DNA of 64,000 bases, taken from NCBI GenBank assembly GCA_003243965.1, contig QHBO01000007.1, forward strand, positions 30,156 through 94,155. Direction: 5' to 3'. The notes beneath the pieces are model-generated. The model saw nothing but the letters and a program-made list of their open reading frames with translations. It was not told the origin of the DNA and did not search any database. Position 1 is the first letter of the stretch. The number at the start of each line of letters is the position of its first letter. Below, piece after piece: positions 37,845-47,087 of this stretch. Made by a program: the position numbers and the translations under genes. This stretch comes from Chloroflexota bacterium (GTDB lineage: Bacteria; Chloroflexota; Limnocylindria; QHBO01).

Positions 37845-40043
37845 ATGGAGCTCCCGATTACGTGGGTGATCCCGGTGGCCGGACTGGCGGCCATCGCGTT
37901 CGCGCTGTACCTCGCCTGGGACGTGCTGCATCGGGACACCGGCACCGAGGCGATGCAGGAGATCGCGGAAATGATCTTCGAGGGTGCCGTGGCGTTCATT
38001 CGGCGCCAGTACCGGACCATCGGCCTGTTGGCCATCGGCGGCGCGATCGTGATCGGCGCGGTGATCGCCATCGTCGAGGGGCCATCGGTGGCCGACACCA
38101 GCATCAGCGGCCTGCCGCTCGGGATTCGGACTGGCATCGCCTTCCTGGTCGGAGCAGCCTGCTCGATGGCGTCGGGCATTATCGGGATGTACATCAGCGT
38201 GCGCTCGAACCTGCGCACCGCAGCGGCAGCCAGGAGCAGCCTGGTGAGAGCGGTGCAGACCGCCATGCGCGGTGGGGCCGTCTCCGGCTTCCTGGTGGTG
38301 GCCCTTTCCCTTCTCGGGGTGTACGGCATCTTCGCGGCCTATGGAGGCTTCAGCACGCCGCGCGAGGCGCCATTCCTGATCGTCGGCTTCGGATTTGGCG
38401 CCAGCTTCGTGGCCCTCTTCGCGCAGCTCGGCGGCGGCATCTACACCAAGGCCGCCGATGTGGGCAGCGACCTGGTCGGCAAGGTCGAGGCCGGGATCCC
38501 CGAGGACGACCCGCGCAACGCGGGGGTGGTGGCCGACCTGGTCGGTGACAACGTCGGTGACTGCGCCGGTCGTGGTGCCGACCTGTTCGAGTCCACCGCC
38601 GCAGAGAACATCGGCGCCATGATCCTGGGGGTCGCGGTGTACAACATCGCGGCGTCCGCCGGCTGGCCACACCCGGAGGCGTGGATCTTCTTTCCCCTGG
38701 TCGTCCGGGCGTTCGGGCTGCTCGCCACCATCGTCGCCATATTCTTCGTCCGCGGCCGAGAGGACGAGGATCCGATGAACATGCTGAACCGCGGCTACTG
38801 GGTCACCACACTGCTCTCGGTCGCGGGCCTGGCGCTCACCACCTCGGTGATGATGAACACCGGCGGCCAGTCCGGGCACAGCGGCATCCCGGTGTGGCTC
38901 TGGTTCTTCGGCGCCGGCCTGGTCGGGCTGGCGACCAGCGTGGCCTTCGTGTACATCACCCAGTACTACACCTCCGGGTCGTGGCGGCCGGTGAAGGAGA
39001 TCGCCGAGGCCTCGCGCACGGGGGCGGCAACGAACATCATCAGCGGCACGGCGGTCGGGTACGAGACGACGTTCGTGACGGCCATCACCATCGGCATCGC
39101 CCTCATCGCCAGCCACTGGCTCGGAGAGCAGGCCGGGCTGCTGAACGCCGCCGGGCAGAACGTCGGCGGCATCTTCGGCACCGCGGTGGCCACCATGGGC
39201 ATGCTGATGACCACCGCCTTCATCCTGGCGATGGACACCTTTGGCCCGATCACCGACAACGCGGGCGGCATCGCCGAGTTCAGCCGCGCGGAGGCGAGCG
39301 CCCGCGAGATCACAGATCGCCTCGACGCGGTCGGCAACACCACCAAGGCCCTGACCAAGGGTTATGCCATCGCGTCGGCGAGCCTCGCCGCCTTCCTGCT
39401 GTTCAGCGCCTACATCGACAAGGTCAACCTGATTCAGAGCCGCAGGGGCGGCGCGCTGCTCACCTCGGTCAACCTGGCCGACGTGAGCGTCTTCGTGGCG
39501 GCATTGATCGGCGCGATGCTGGTCTACTTCTTCAGCTCGCTCGCCATCCGCGCGGTCGGCACCGCGGCCCAGGCGATCATCGTCGAGGTCCGCCGCCAGT
39601 TCCGCGAGATGCCGGGGATCATGGATTACACGCAGCGCCCCGACTACGCGCGCGTGGTCGACATCACCACGCGGGCGGCGCTGCGCGAGATGGTGCTCCC
39701 CGGCGTGGTGGCGGTGGCGACCCCGATCGTGGTCGGCGTCGTGCTCGGCTATCAGGCGGTGGCCGGGCTGCTGATGGTCGGGACCATCTCTGGCGTTCTG
39801 CTGGCGACCGTCCTCAACAACGGCGGCGGCGCGTGGGACAACGCCAAGAAGTACATCGAGTCCGGGCACCTGCTCGACCAGAATGGAGCGGTGATCGGCA
39901 AGAAGAGCGATGCGCACGCCGCGGCAGTCGTCGGCGACACGGTCGGCGACCCGTTCAAGGACACCGCCGGACCGTCGCTCCATGTGCTGGTCAAGCTGCT
40001 GGCGACGATCACCCTCGTCCTCGCCCCGCTGTTCATCCGCTGA
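37845..40043 (+). CDS. hppA: Membrane-bound proton-translocating pyrophosphatase, K+-independent type
   Basis: 732 residues, about 16 helices. Pyrophosphate-binding motifs DVGSDLVGKVEAG, DNVGDCAGRGADLFES and DTVGDPFKDTAGP are intact. The selectivity position reads GNTTKALTKG: Lys rather than Ala marks the K+-independent H+-pumping class. Couples PPi hydrolysis to proton export. ATG 37845 is preceded by GGAGG (37836-37840). Confidence 0.95.
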   Translation: MELPITWVIPVAGLAAIAFALYLAWDVLHRDTGTEAMQEIAEMIFEGAVAFIRRQYRTIGLLAIGGAIVIGAVIAIVEGPSVADTSISGLPLGIRTGIAFLVGAACSMASGIIGMYISVRSNLRTAAAARSSLVRAVQTAMRGGAVSGFLVVALSLLGVYGIFAAYGGFSTPREAPFLIVGFGFGASFVALFAQLGGGIYTKAADVGSDLVGKVEAGIPEDDPRNAGVVADLVGDNVGDCAGRGADLFESTAAENIGAMILGVAVYNIAASAGWPHPEAWIFFPLVVRAFGLLATIVAIFFVRGREDEDPMNMLNRGYWVTTLLSVAGLALTTSVMMNTGGQSGHSGIPVWLWFFGAGLVGLATSVAFVYITQYYTSGSWRPVKEIAEASRTGAATNIISGTAVGYETTFVTAITIGIALIASHWLGEQAGLLNAAGQNVGGIFGTAVATMGMLMTTAFILAMDTFGPITDNAGGIAEFSRAEASAREITDRLDAVGNTTKALTKGYAIASASLAAFLLFSAYIDKVNLIQSRRGGALLTSVNLADVSVFVAALIGAMLVYFFSSLAIRAVGTAAQAIIVEVRRQFREMPGIMDYTQRPDYARVVDITTRAALREMVLPGVVAVATPIVVGVVLGYQAVAGLLMVGTISGVLLATVLNNGGGAWDNAKKYIESGHLLDQNGAVIGKKSDAHAAAVVGDTVGDPFKDTAGPSLHVLVKLLATITLVLAPLFIR

Positions 40044-40068
40044 GCGGGGCGTCGAGGGTGGCGAACCG

Positions 40069-40905
40069 ATGAGCCTGATCCTTCAGGCGGCGATCCTGGG
40101 CCTGGTCCAGGGGCTCACCGAGTTCCTGCCGGTCTCCTCATCGGCGCATCTGATCCTGGTCCCACGTCTCGCCGGCTGGAACGACCCGTTCCTCAACTCC
40201 GCGTCGTTCGACGTGATGCTGCACATGGGGACGCTGCTTGCGCTGCTGATCTACTTCTGGCGCGACCTGATCTCGCTGCTTGGGGCGTGGCTGGCGTCCA
40301 TCCGTGAGCGATCCATCGCGAACGACCCGCGGCGCAGGCTCGCCTGGCTGCTGGTCATCTCGACCATCCCGGGCGCGGTGCTGGGGGCGCTCGGCGAGAG
40401 CTTCTTCGACACCTTCTTCCGACAGCACAGCCTAATTTGGATCGCGGCGCTGCTCGCGGTCGGTGCGCTCCTGCTCGCCGTGGCCGAACGCGTTGGTCGC
40501 CACAATCGGCGCCTCGCCGACCTGCGTGTCCCCGATGCGGTGGGCATCGGTGCGGCGCAGGCCTTCGCGCTTTTCCCCGGGATCAGCCGCTCGGGGATCA
40601 CCATCGCCGCCGCCCTCTTCGTCGGCCTCGAGCGCGAGGCGGCGGCGCGGTTCTCGTTCCTGATGGCGACACCGATCATCGCCGGTGCGGGCATCCTCAA
40701 GAGCCGCGAGCTGTTCTCCGGTGGGCTGCAGGCGGCCAACGTGGCGCCGCTGCTGGCCGGGCTCGTCTCGGCGGCCGTCGCCGGACTGGTGGCGGTCGCG
40801 TTCCTGCTCGCGTACCTCCGTCGGCGAAGCACGGCCCTGTTCATCGGCTACAGGCTCGTCCTGGCGGCCGTGCTGGTGGTCTTCGTGATCGTCGCGCCGC
40901 GCTGA
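40069..40905 (+). CDS. uppP: Undecaprenyl-diphosphatase
   Basis: 278 residues, BacA/UppP family. The catalytic motifs GLTEFLPVSSSAHLIL and FPGISRSGITIA are present among eight or so helices. Recycles the undecaprenyl carrier used in cell wall synthesis and gives bacitracin resistance. It starts 25 bases after hppA. Confidence 0.95.
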   Translation: MSLILQAAILGLVQGLTEFLPVSSSAHLILVPRLAGWNDPFLNSASFDVMLHMGTLLALLIYFWRDLISLLGAWLASIRERSIANDPRRRLAWLLVISTIPGAVLGALGESFFDTFFRQHSLIWIAALLAVGALLLAVAERVGRHNRRLADLRVPDAVGIGAAQAFALFPGISRSGITIAAALFVGLEREAAARFSFLMATPIIAGAGILKSRELFSGGLQAANVAPLLAGLVSAAVAGLVAVAFLLAYLRRRSTALFIGYRLVLAAVLVVFVIVAPR

Positions 40906-41206
40906 GCCGGCGGCAGCCGCGCTGCGGAGCCGGCGGCAGCTCGGCAGTGCATCGGTTTGAGGCCGCTGGGTAGTCCGCTGCGTGCTTTGACACCGGTCGG
41001 GGTGAGGCCTACAATGCCGCGGCATTCGGCGCCGGGGCGCGTCGACCGCCCACTGGCCAAGGGCTCGGCCAGCTTCAGGACGTCGCCGCAGGGTGACAGG
41101 ACCTGGAGCGTTTTTTGTTATTCACATCGGTGACGCCGCCAGCCCCCGCTTGGCGGCGCTCGTCCGGTCCTCACCCGGCACCGCGCATGGACCTGAAAGG
41201 GGAGGA
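40906..41206 (+). promoter_or_regulatory. greA promoter and long structured leader
   Basis: A near-consensus sigma-70 promoter: TTGACA (40987-40992), 17-base spacer, TACAAT (41010-41015). The leader of about 185 bases has a hairpin CTGGCC/GGCCAG (41053-41072), a T6 run (41111-41116) preceded by a bulged CGCAGG/CCTggaGCG stem, and a perfect 8-bp hairpin CGCCGCCA/TGGCGGCG (41134-41158). The T-run after a stem could be an attenuator or the end of a small RNA. Upstream, GAGCCGGCGGCAGC occurs twice (40904 and 40927). Confidence 0.65.
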
Positions 41207-41668
41207 ATGAACAACAAGCCGGTCTACCTCACCGCCGAAGGGCTGGAGAAGCTCAAGGCGGAGCTCGAGCAGCTGATCACCGTGGAGCGGCCGCGGGTCG
41301 CGCAGCGCATCCACGAGGCAAAGCTCGACGGCGACATCAGTGAGAACGCCGAATACGAGGATGCCAAGCAGGAGCAATCCTTCCTGGAGGGGCGAATCGC
41401 CACGCTCGAGGGGCAGATCAAGAATGCCGCGGTCATCTCCGCCTCGAGCAGCGACCGGGTCGGGATCGGCTCGCGGGTGGTGATCAAGGATGCCGATGGC
41501 GAGGAGACGTTCACCATCGTGGGCTCCGCGGAGGCCGCACCGCGCGAGGGGCGGATCAGCAACGAGTCCCCGGTCGGCACCGCCCTGATGGGTCACAAGA
41601 AGGGCGACAAGGTGACCGTCAACGCCCCTGCCGGACCGGTCGTCTATACCCTCGTCTCCATCGACTAG
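41207..41668 (+). CDS. greA: Transcription elongation factor GreA
   Basis: 153 residues. N-terminal coiled coil with the acidic tip DGDISENAEYEDAK that reaches the polymerase active site to rescue backtracked complexes, then the FKBP-like C-terminal domain (SPVGTALMGHKKGDKV). ATG 41207 follows GGGGAGGA directly. lysK follows after 10 bases. Confidence 0.96.
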   Translation: MNNKPVYLTAEGLEKLKAELEQLITVERPRVAQRIHEAKLDGDISENAEYEDAKQEQSFLEGRIATLEGQIKNAAVISASSSDRVGIGSRVVIKDADGEETFTIVGSAEAAPREGRISNESPVGTALMGHKKGDKVTVNAPAGPVVYTLVSID

Positions 41669-41678
41669 GCGCACAACC

Positions 41679-43295
41679 GTGTTCTGGGCCGACGAGATCG
41701 CGGCCGCAGCCACCGGCCAGCAGGTCGTCAACGACTCCAAGACGCCATCCGGGACGGCGACCGCCGGAAGCCTTCGGGGGCCGGTGATCCACGACGTGGT
41801 GTGGCGTGCCCTGCGAGCCGCCGGAAGGCCGGTTCGATTCCTGTACGGCGTCGACGACCTCGATCCGATGGATTCGCAGTCGCTCCTCACGGCTGATGCG
41901 ATCGCGCGCCAGATGGGAGTGCCGCTGGCCAACGTCCCGGCACCGGCCGGCAGCCAGGAGAAGAGCTTCGCCCGGCATTTCGTCGGTCGCCTCTTCCTAC
42001 CGGTCTTCCAGCGGCTCGGCATCGACCCGGAGTTCTACTGGATGAGCGAGGTGTATCGGTCCGGCGCGATGGACCCCTATCTGCGCCTGGCGCTCGACCG
42101 TGCGGACGTGATCCGCGACCTGTATCGGCGCATCAGCAACGTCGAGCGCCCCGCCGGCTGGTTGCCGGTGTCGGTGATCTGCGAGCGCTGCGGCCGGATC
42201 GGTACCACGTCGGCCGCCGACTGGGACGGAAAGATGGTTTCGTATGCCTGTCTGCCCGATCACGTGCGCTGGGCGCAGGGATGCGGCAACCGCGGACGCG
42301 TCTCCCCGTTCGGGGGCGGTGCCAAGCTGCTGTTCAACGTCGACTGGGCGGCCCGCTGGAGCCTGTTCGGGGTCACCATCGAGGGCTGCGGTAAGGACCT
42401 GGCGACGGCCGGCGGCTCGCGCGACCGATCCGATGCGGTGGCGCGCGAGGTGTTCGAGCGCCCGCCTCCGCTCAACGTCACCTACGAGTTCCTGAACATC
42501 GGCGGCCGGAAAATGTCGACCTCGCGGGGAATCGGTTCGGCGGCGCACGAGATCGCAGAGGTGGTGCCCGGGGAGCAGCTTCGGCTGCTGTTCGTGCGCC
42601 CCCGGCCCAACCAGGTGATCGAGTTCGACCCGGTGGAGACCGACGCCATCCCGCGCCTCTTCGACGAGAGCGATCGCCTCGCCGCAGCCACTGCCGGCCG
42701 CGAGGTGCGCGGCGAGCTTCCGCAGAACCCGCAACGGCTGTTTGCCAGCTCGCAGGTCGACCCGGAGGCTGACATCGAGCTGGAGGCGAGCGCCTACCGG
42801 CCGCCGTTTGCGCACCTCGCCCTGCTGGTGCAGGTGCCCGGGGTCGTGGTCAGCGAGCGGGTCGCCGCCGAGAAGGGATCACCGCTCACGAACCGCGAGC
42901 GGGAGATCCTCACCGAGCGGATGGCGGCCGCCGTGGCCTGGCTGGAGGGCTACGCCCCCGACCGCGCCCGGATCTCGGTGCACTACGACCGCCTTCCTCC
43001 CGCGACTGACTCGCTGACCGATGCCCAGCGCGCCTATCTCGGCGCGCTGGCAGAGCAGGTCGCGACCAGCCCTACATGGAGCGGCGAGGCGCTCCAGGGG
43101 CTGATCTTCACGGTCGCCCGCGAGCGCACGCTCACTCCCGGTGACGCATTCGCGGCGATCTACGTCGCCTTTCTGGGCGTGGCCAGCGGGCCGCGCGCCG
43201 GCTGGTTGCTCGCCTCCCTGGAGCGGGCGTTCGTCGAGATCCGACTGCGGGACGCCGCGGCTCCGGGTCAGGCCGCGACGAGACCGCCCGGGTGA
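41679..43295 (+). CDS. lysK: Class I lysyl-tRNA synthetase, HIGH motif altered
   Basis: 538 residues, of the archaeal-type class I LysRS rather than the common class II enzyme. KMSTS is perfect (278-282) and a Cys4 zinc ribbon is visible (C168, C171, C191, C202). The HIGH-equivalent segment, normally PSGxxHxG, reads PSGTATAG, with Thr28 where the His should be. It is placed between greA and serS with a GTGA overlap to serS, and the start is GTG 41679. Confidence 0.9.
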   Translation: MFWADEIAAAATGQQVVNDSKTPSGTATAGSLRGPVIHDVVWRALRAAGRPVRFLYGVDDLDPMDSQSLLTADAIARQMGVPLANVPAPAGSQEKSFARHFVGRLFLPVFQRLGIDPEFYWMSEVYRSGAMDPYLRLALDRADVIRDLYRRISNVERPAGWLPVSVICERCGRIGTTSAADWDGKMVSYACLPDHVRWAQGCGNRGRVSPFGGGAKLLFNVDWAARWSLFGVTIEGCGKDLATAGGSRDRSDAVAREVFERPPPLNVTYEFLNIGGRKMSTSRGIGSAAHEIAEVVPGEQLRLLFVRPRPNQVIEFDPVETDAIPRLFDESDRLAAATAGREVRGELPQNPQRLFASSQVDPEADIELEASAYRPPFAHLALLVQVPGVVVSERVAAEKGSPLTNREREILTERMAAAVAWLEGYAPDRARISVHYDRLPPATDSLTDAQRAYLGALAEQVATSPTWSGEALQGLIFTVARERTLTPGDAFAAIYVAFLGVASGPRAGWLLASLERAFVEIRLRDAAAPGQAATRPPG

Positions 43296-44569
43296 TCGCC
43301 CTGCAGCGGCTGCGCGACGACCCCGACGGCGTGAAGCGGGACATCGCGCGGAAGGGCGAGCCGCCGGACGTGGTCGATCGGCTGCTCGCAGCCGATGCCC
43401 GCCGCCGCGAGCTGGAGGCGACTGCAAACGAGCTGCGCGCTCGGCGCAATGCCGGCAACCGGCAGCTCGGAGAGCTGATCCGCACCCAGCGCCGTGCGGA
43501 AGCGGAGGCGCTGAAGGCGGAGCTCGCCAACGTGTCGATCGAGGTCGACGCCATGACCGGCGGGCTGCGCGACATCGAGGAGTCGATCGAGCACGACCTT
43601 CTGCTCGTCCCCAACCCGCCGCACGCATCGGTCCCCGACGGTCGTGGCGCTGAGGAAAACCCCGTCGTGCGGGAGTGGGGCGAGCGACGCGCCGAGGGGT
43701 CGAGCGCCCCGCATTGGGAGATCGGGGAGCGTCTCGGCCTGTTCGACCTCGAGCGGGGTGCCAAGCTGGCGGGCTCCGGCTTCGTGCTGTACACCGGGGT
43801 CGGCGCGCGCCTGCAGCGGGCGCTGATCGGCTTCTTCATCGACCTCCACCTGGAGCGCCACGGCTACCGCGAGGTGTGGCCGCCGTTCGTGGTCAATGCG
43901 GCCTCCGCGCGGGGCACCGGGCAGCTGCCTGACAAAGAGGGGCAGATGTACGTCGTCGAGCGCGACGGCCTGTACCTGGTCCCGACCGCCGAGGTGCCGG
44001 TCACCAACATCTACCGCGACGAGATCCTGCCGGCCGGCGAGCTGCCCCTGAACGTGGTCGCCTACACGCCATGCTGGCGCCGGGAGGCCGGAGCCGCCGG
44101 CAGGGACACTCGCGGTCTGCTGCGCGTCCACCAGTTCGAGAAGGTGGAGATGGTCAAGCTCGTCCGCCCCGAGACGAGCTACGACGAGTTGGAGCGGCTG
44201 ACCCGCGACGCGGAGGAGGCGGTCGAGGCGCTCGAGCTTCCATACCGCACCGTCGAGCGCTGCGGCGGCGACGTGGGCTTTGCCCAGGCCAAGGGCTATG
44301 ACCTCGAGGCATGGGCGCCGGGGGTCGGAAAGTGGCTCGAGATCAGCTCCTGCTCGAATTACACCGACTTCCAGTCCCGCCGAATGAACATCCGCTACCG
44401 CGACACGGCCGACGCCCGCCCCGAGCTGGTGCACACCCTGAACGGGAGCGGGCTCGCGCTGGCCCGCACGGTGGCGGCGCTCCTGGAGACGCACCTCCAG
44501 CCGGATGGATCGGTGCGCGTTCCGGCGGCGCTGCGACCACATCTCGGCGGCCTCGAGGCGATCCGCTAG
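43292..44569 (+). CDS. serS: Seryl-tRNA synthetase
   Basis: 425 residues. N-terminal coiled-coil arm that grips the long variable loop of tRNA-Ser (27-105), then the class II core with motif 2 (CWRREAGAAGRDTRGLLRVHQF) and motif 3 (NGSGLALARTVAALLE). GTG 43292 overlaps the lysK stop. All four serine tRNA genes expected for a bacterium lie within the next 15 kb. Confidence 0.95.
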   Translation: MIALQRLRDDPDGVKRDIARKGEPPDVVDRLLAADARRRELEATANELRARRNAGNRQLGELIRTQRRAEAEALKAELANVSIEVDAMTGGLRDIEESIEHDLLLVPNPPHASVPDGRGAEENPVVREWGERRAEGSSAPHWEIGERLGLFDLERGAKLAGSGFVLYTGVGARLQRALIGFFIDLHLERHGYREVWPPFVVNAASARGTGQLPDKEGQMYVVERDGLYLVPTAEVPVTNIYRDEILPAGELPLNVVAYTPCWRREAGAAGRDTRGLLRVHQFEKVEMVKLVRPETSYDELERLTRDAEEAVEALELPYRTVERCGGDVGFAQAKGYDLEAWAPGVGKWLEISSCSNYTDFQSRRMNIRYRDTADARPELVHTLNGSGLALARTVAALLETHLQPDGSVRVPAALRPHLGGLEAIR

Positions 44570-44607
44570 GCGCGGGTCGGGGTCTGCGGCGACCACGTTG
44601 CTCGCCC

Positions 44608-44613
44608 TATGCT
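44608..44613 (+). promoter_or_regulatory. -10 box TATGCT, leaderless-type, for the PAC2 gene
   Basis: TATGCT ends 7 bases before ATG 44621. This favours ATG 44621 over the in-frame ATG 44609, which lies inside the box. Confidence 0.5.
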
Positions 44614-44620
44614 CTCGGGT

Positions 44621-45484
44621 ATGGCCCTGATCCGGATCCTCAAGCGCGACGCGCCGGCTCTTAAGTCGCCGGTCGTGGTGGCCGCGTTCGACGGCTGGGT
44701 CGACGCCGGGCGGGCGGCGACCACCGCCGGTGAGCAGCTGGCCGAGGGGGGAGCGCTGGCGGCCACCTTCGATGCCGACGCCATCTTCGACTACCGATCG
44801 CGCCGGCCGATGCTCGACATCGTGGACGGCAGCCTGATCGGGCTCGAATGGCCGGAGCTGACGGTGCGTGCGGTCCGGCTTGGCGAGCGTGACCTGCTGA
44901 TCCTCAGCGGGCCTGAGCCGGACTACCGATGGCGCGAGCTGGCGACCGAGGTGGTGGCCATGGTCCAGCAGTTCGAGGCGACCACCTGGATCAGCCTGGG
45001 GGCGATACCGGTTGCGACACCGCACACCCGCCCGGTGCGCGTGCTCGGCACGGCGTCGGCCAGCGGTCTGCTGCCGCCAGAGGTCACGCAGGGACCCGAA
45101 GGCACCCTTCGGGTTCCGTCGGCCCTGGTGTCGGTCCTGGAGCTCGCGGTGGCGCGTGCCAGGATCCCGGCCCTCGGCTTCTTCGCCCAGGTGCCGCACT
45201 ACATCAGCGCCGCGTATCCGAACGCGTCGATCGCGCTGCTCGAGCACGTTGGGCGCTTTCTCGGGATCGAGCCGCCGCTCGGCACGCTGCCGCAGAAAGC
45301 GCTCGAAACGCGCTCTCTGCTGGATGCCGCGACGACTGCCGACGACTCGACCAAGGCTTACGTCGCCCGCCTCGAGGAGATGGCCGATGAGGCGCGCCTC
45401 CCGGAGGGCGACGACCTGATCGCCGACATCGAGCGATTCCTGCGTGAGCGGGGCGGCGGACCGGGAAGCGGTCGCCCCAACTGA
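44621..45484 (+). CDS. PAC2 family protein
   Basis: 287 residues. Related to proteasome assembly chaperone 2; bacterial members occur mainly in Actinobacteria and Chloroflexi and their role is unknown. Typical text: VVAAFDGWVDAGRAATTA, LSGPEPDYRWREL, ALGFFAQVPHYIS. The C-terminal ~70 residues are helical (VARLEEMADEA). No proteasome gene is visible nearby. Confidence 0.88.
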   Translation: MALIRILKRDAPALKSPVVVAAFDGWVDAGRAATTAGEQLAEGGALAATFDADAIFDYRSRRPMLDIVDGSLIGLEWPELTVRAVRLGERDLLILSGPEPDYRWRELATEVVAMVQQFEATTWISLGAIPVATPHTRPVRVLGTASASGLLPPEVTQGPEGTLRVPSALVSVLELAVARARIPALGFFAQVPHYISAAYPNASIALLEHVGRFLGIEPPLGTLPQKALETRSLLDAATTADDSTKAYVARLEEMADEARLPEGDDLIADIERFLRERGGGPGSGRPN

Positions 45485-45513
45485 GGCGCGGAGCGCCACG
45501 CTACGATGTTCGC

Positions 45514-45601
45514 GGAGGGGTGGCCGAGCGGACGATGGCGGCGGTCTTGAAAACCGCTGAGGTGCAAGCCTCCGTGGGTTCGAATCCCACCCCCTCCGCC
45601 A
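45514..45601 (+). tRNA. tRNA-Ser (anticodon TGA)
   Basis: 88 bases with acceptor GGAGGGG/CCCCTCC, discriminator G and encoded CCA. The anticodon loop CTTGAAA gives TGA (45548-45550). A long variable arm is present, as expected for serine tRNAs. A TACGAT box (45502-45507) lies 6 bases upstream. Confidence 0.95.
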
Positions 45602-45653
45602 CGCCGGCCGGAGTGTGTGGGGACGCCGGGTGGGATTGGGAGCAGAGGGAAAA

Positions 45654-45938
45654 ATGATGAACGCAAAGAGCCGCGCGGCGACGCTGATGGGCTGGACCAT
45701 CGTCGGCGCGCTCCTGGCCGCCACCGCCGCGCTGATCGCAGGGATCGGGCTTCTGAGGGTCCCACCTGGCGGCCCGCTGCCGCATTCCGACGCTGACGAG
45801 GGCGCGCCAGAGGACCCGGACATCGGCGAGCGTCCACAGGAGCGACGGCTCAGCGATGAGCCCGAGCTCGAGGAGCCGAGCCCGCTGCGCGAAAGTGGCT
45901 CTGCCGGCGACGAGCCGACCGACCCCTCGGCGCGCTGA
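45654..45938 (+). CDS. Small single-pass membrane protein with acidic tail
   Basis: 94 residues. One transmembrane helix (about 13-35, GWTIVGALLAATAALIAGIG) followed by a Pro/Glu/Asp-rich tail. Two adjacent ATGs (45654, 45657) follow a GAGGGA ribosome site. The next open frame is in the same register, separated only by the TGA at 45936. Function unknown. Confidence 0.6.
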   Translation: MMNAKSRAATLMGWTIVGALLAATAALIAGIGLLRVPPGGPLPHSDADEGAPEDPDIGERPQERRLSDEPELEEPSPLRESGSAGDEPTDPSAR

Positions 45939-45962
45939 GTCCGGCAGCGGAGCCGACCCACG

Positions 45963-46388
45963 GTCGCCGCCGTATCGGTCTTCGCGATCGCGCTGATCGA
46001 GATCTGGGCCGCCGTTCCCGCCGGATTGGCGCTGGGTCTCAGCCCGATCCTGGTTTGGATCCTGACCGTCGGCGGCTCCCTGTTCGGTGTGACCGTCGCC
46101 GCCATTGCCGGCGAGCGGCTCCGGGCCTGGCTGCTGCGACGACGGGGCGCCGATACGCTGGCGGGGCAGGGCAGGCTCTATCGGCTGTGGCTCCGCTACG
46201 GGGTGATCGGCTGGGGCCTCGTTTCGCCGCTCGTCTTTGCACCACCGATGGGGACGGCGATCGGGCTTGCCCTCGGGGCGCCGCGGCAGCGGCTTCTGCC
46301 CTGGATGGGCGCCGGTGTGCTGATCTGGACGAGCATCCTGGTCGTGGCTGGCGCCGCCGGGGTGAGCTTCCTGGGCGGTCGCCACTGA
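45963..46388 (+). CDS. Small multidrug export-like membrane protein, start codon unclear
   Basis: About 120-140 residues with three or four hydrophobic helices. The text IEIWAAVPAGLALGLSPILV resembles the N-terminal motif of the Sm_multidrug_ex family (PF06695). The first standard start codon in frame is TTG 46026, which lies inside this motif; clear coding sequence extends about 20 codons further upstream to near 45963, with no ATG, GTG or TTG before the TGA at 45936. A non-standard start, an upstream frameshift or a TGA read-through from the preceding gene are all possible. Confidence 0.5.
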   Translation, partial: VAAVSVFAIALIEIWAAVPAGLALGLSPILVWILTVGGSLFGVTVAAIAGERLRAWLLRRRGADTLAGQGRLYRLWLRYGVIGWGLVSPLVFAPPMGTAIGLALGAPRQRLLPWMGAGVLIWTSILVVAGAAGVSFLGGRH

Positions 46389-46427
46389 CCGGCTGAGCGG
46401 CCACCCTCGCCGAGTGGACGTCGGAGG

Positions 46428-47027
46428 CTAGCGGGCGGAGGCGGCGCCGTCGCCTGGGGCCGGCACCTCGTGGTGAAGCCGACAGCGCGCCTCGTAGGTC
46501 TCGTCGCCAAGGCCGCCGATCACGATCAGTGGCGAATCCGCGGGCGCGGGACGACCCCCGATCAGCCGCTGCGTGCGGGTCGCCGGCTCACCGCACACCA
46601 CGCAGATTGCGGTCAGCTTGGTGACCTGGTCGGCGAGGGCGAGCAGGCGCGGCATCGGACCGAACGGTACGCCACGGAAGTCCTGGTCGAGACCTGTCAC
46701 CAGGATCAGCTTCCCGGCCGCCGCGAGGCGCTCCACCACCTCGGGAAGCAGCGGATCGAAGAATTGCCCCTCCTCGATGCCCACGATGTCTGCCTCGCCG
46801 ACGAGCGACTCGATCTCCCTGGAGCTCTCGACGCTCACCGCGCGATGCTGCGCGCCTGACCGCGAGACGACCGTCACGTCATTGGTGCGCGTGTCGAGGC
46901 GAGGCTTGACCAGGATGACCTGCCGGCCGGCGATCGAGAAGCGCCGCAGCAGGCGCAGCATCTCGTCGGTCTTGCCGCAGAACATGCAGCCGCAGATGAC
47001 GTGCACCCAGCCTGATGTGTAGAACAT
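46428..47027 (-). CDS. tdk: Thymidine kinase
   Basis: 199 residues. P-loop GCMFCGKTDEML (usual SGKT with Cys for Ser), the VIGIEEGQFFD-type catalytic Glu (IEEGQFF), and a structural zinc site CVVCG ... CRLHH. Salvages thymidine to dTMP. ATG 47027 is preferred over GTG 47030. Confidence 0.93.
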   Translation of the reverse strand: MFYTSGWVHVICGCMFCGKTDEMLRLLRRFSIAGRQVILVKPRLDTRTNDVTVVSRSGAQHRAVSVESSREIESLVGEADIVGIEEGQFFDPLLPEVVERLAAAGKLILVTGLDQDFRGVPFGPMPRLLALADQVTKLTAICVVCGEPATRTQRLIGGRPAPADSPLIVIGGLGDETYEARCRLHHEVPAPGDGAASAR

Positions 47028-47087
47028 CACGCGTCCGGGCAGTCGGCGATGCCAGGAGCCGCATGTCCGCCGCGCGGAGCGCCGCGG

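Noticed and set aside
36798..39983. 1061-codon minus-strand frame over the propeller gene and hppA
   Set aside because: Antisense shadow; hppA on the plus strand is certain by motif.
43268..46105. 945-codon minus-strand frame over serS and PAC2
   Set aside because: Antisense shadow that also runs across a tRNA gene; no domain content.
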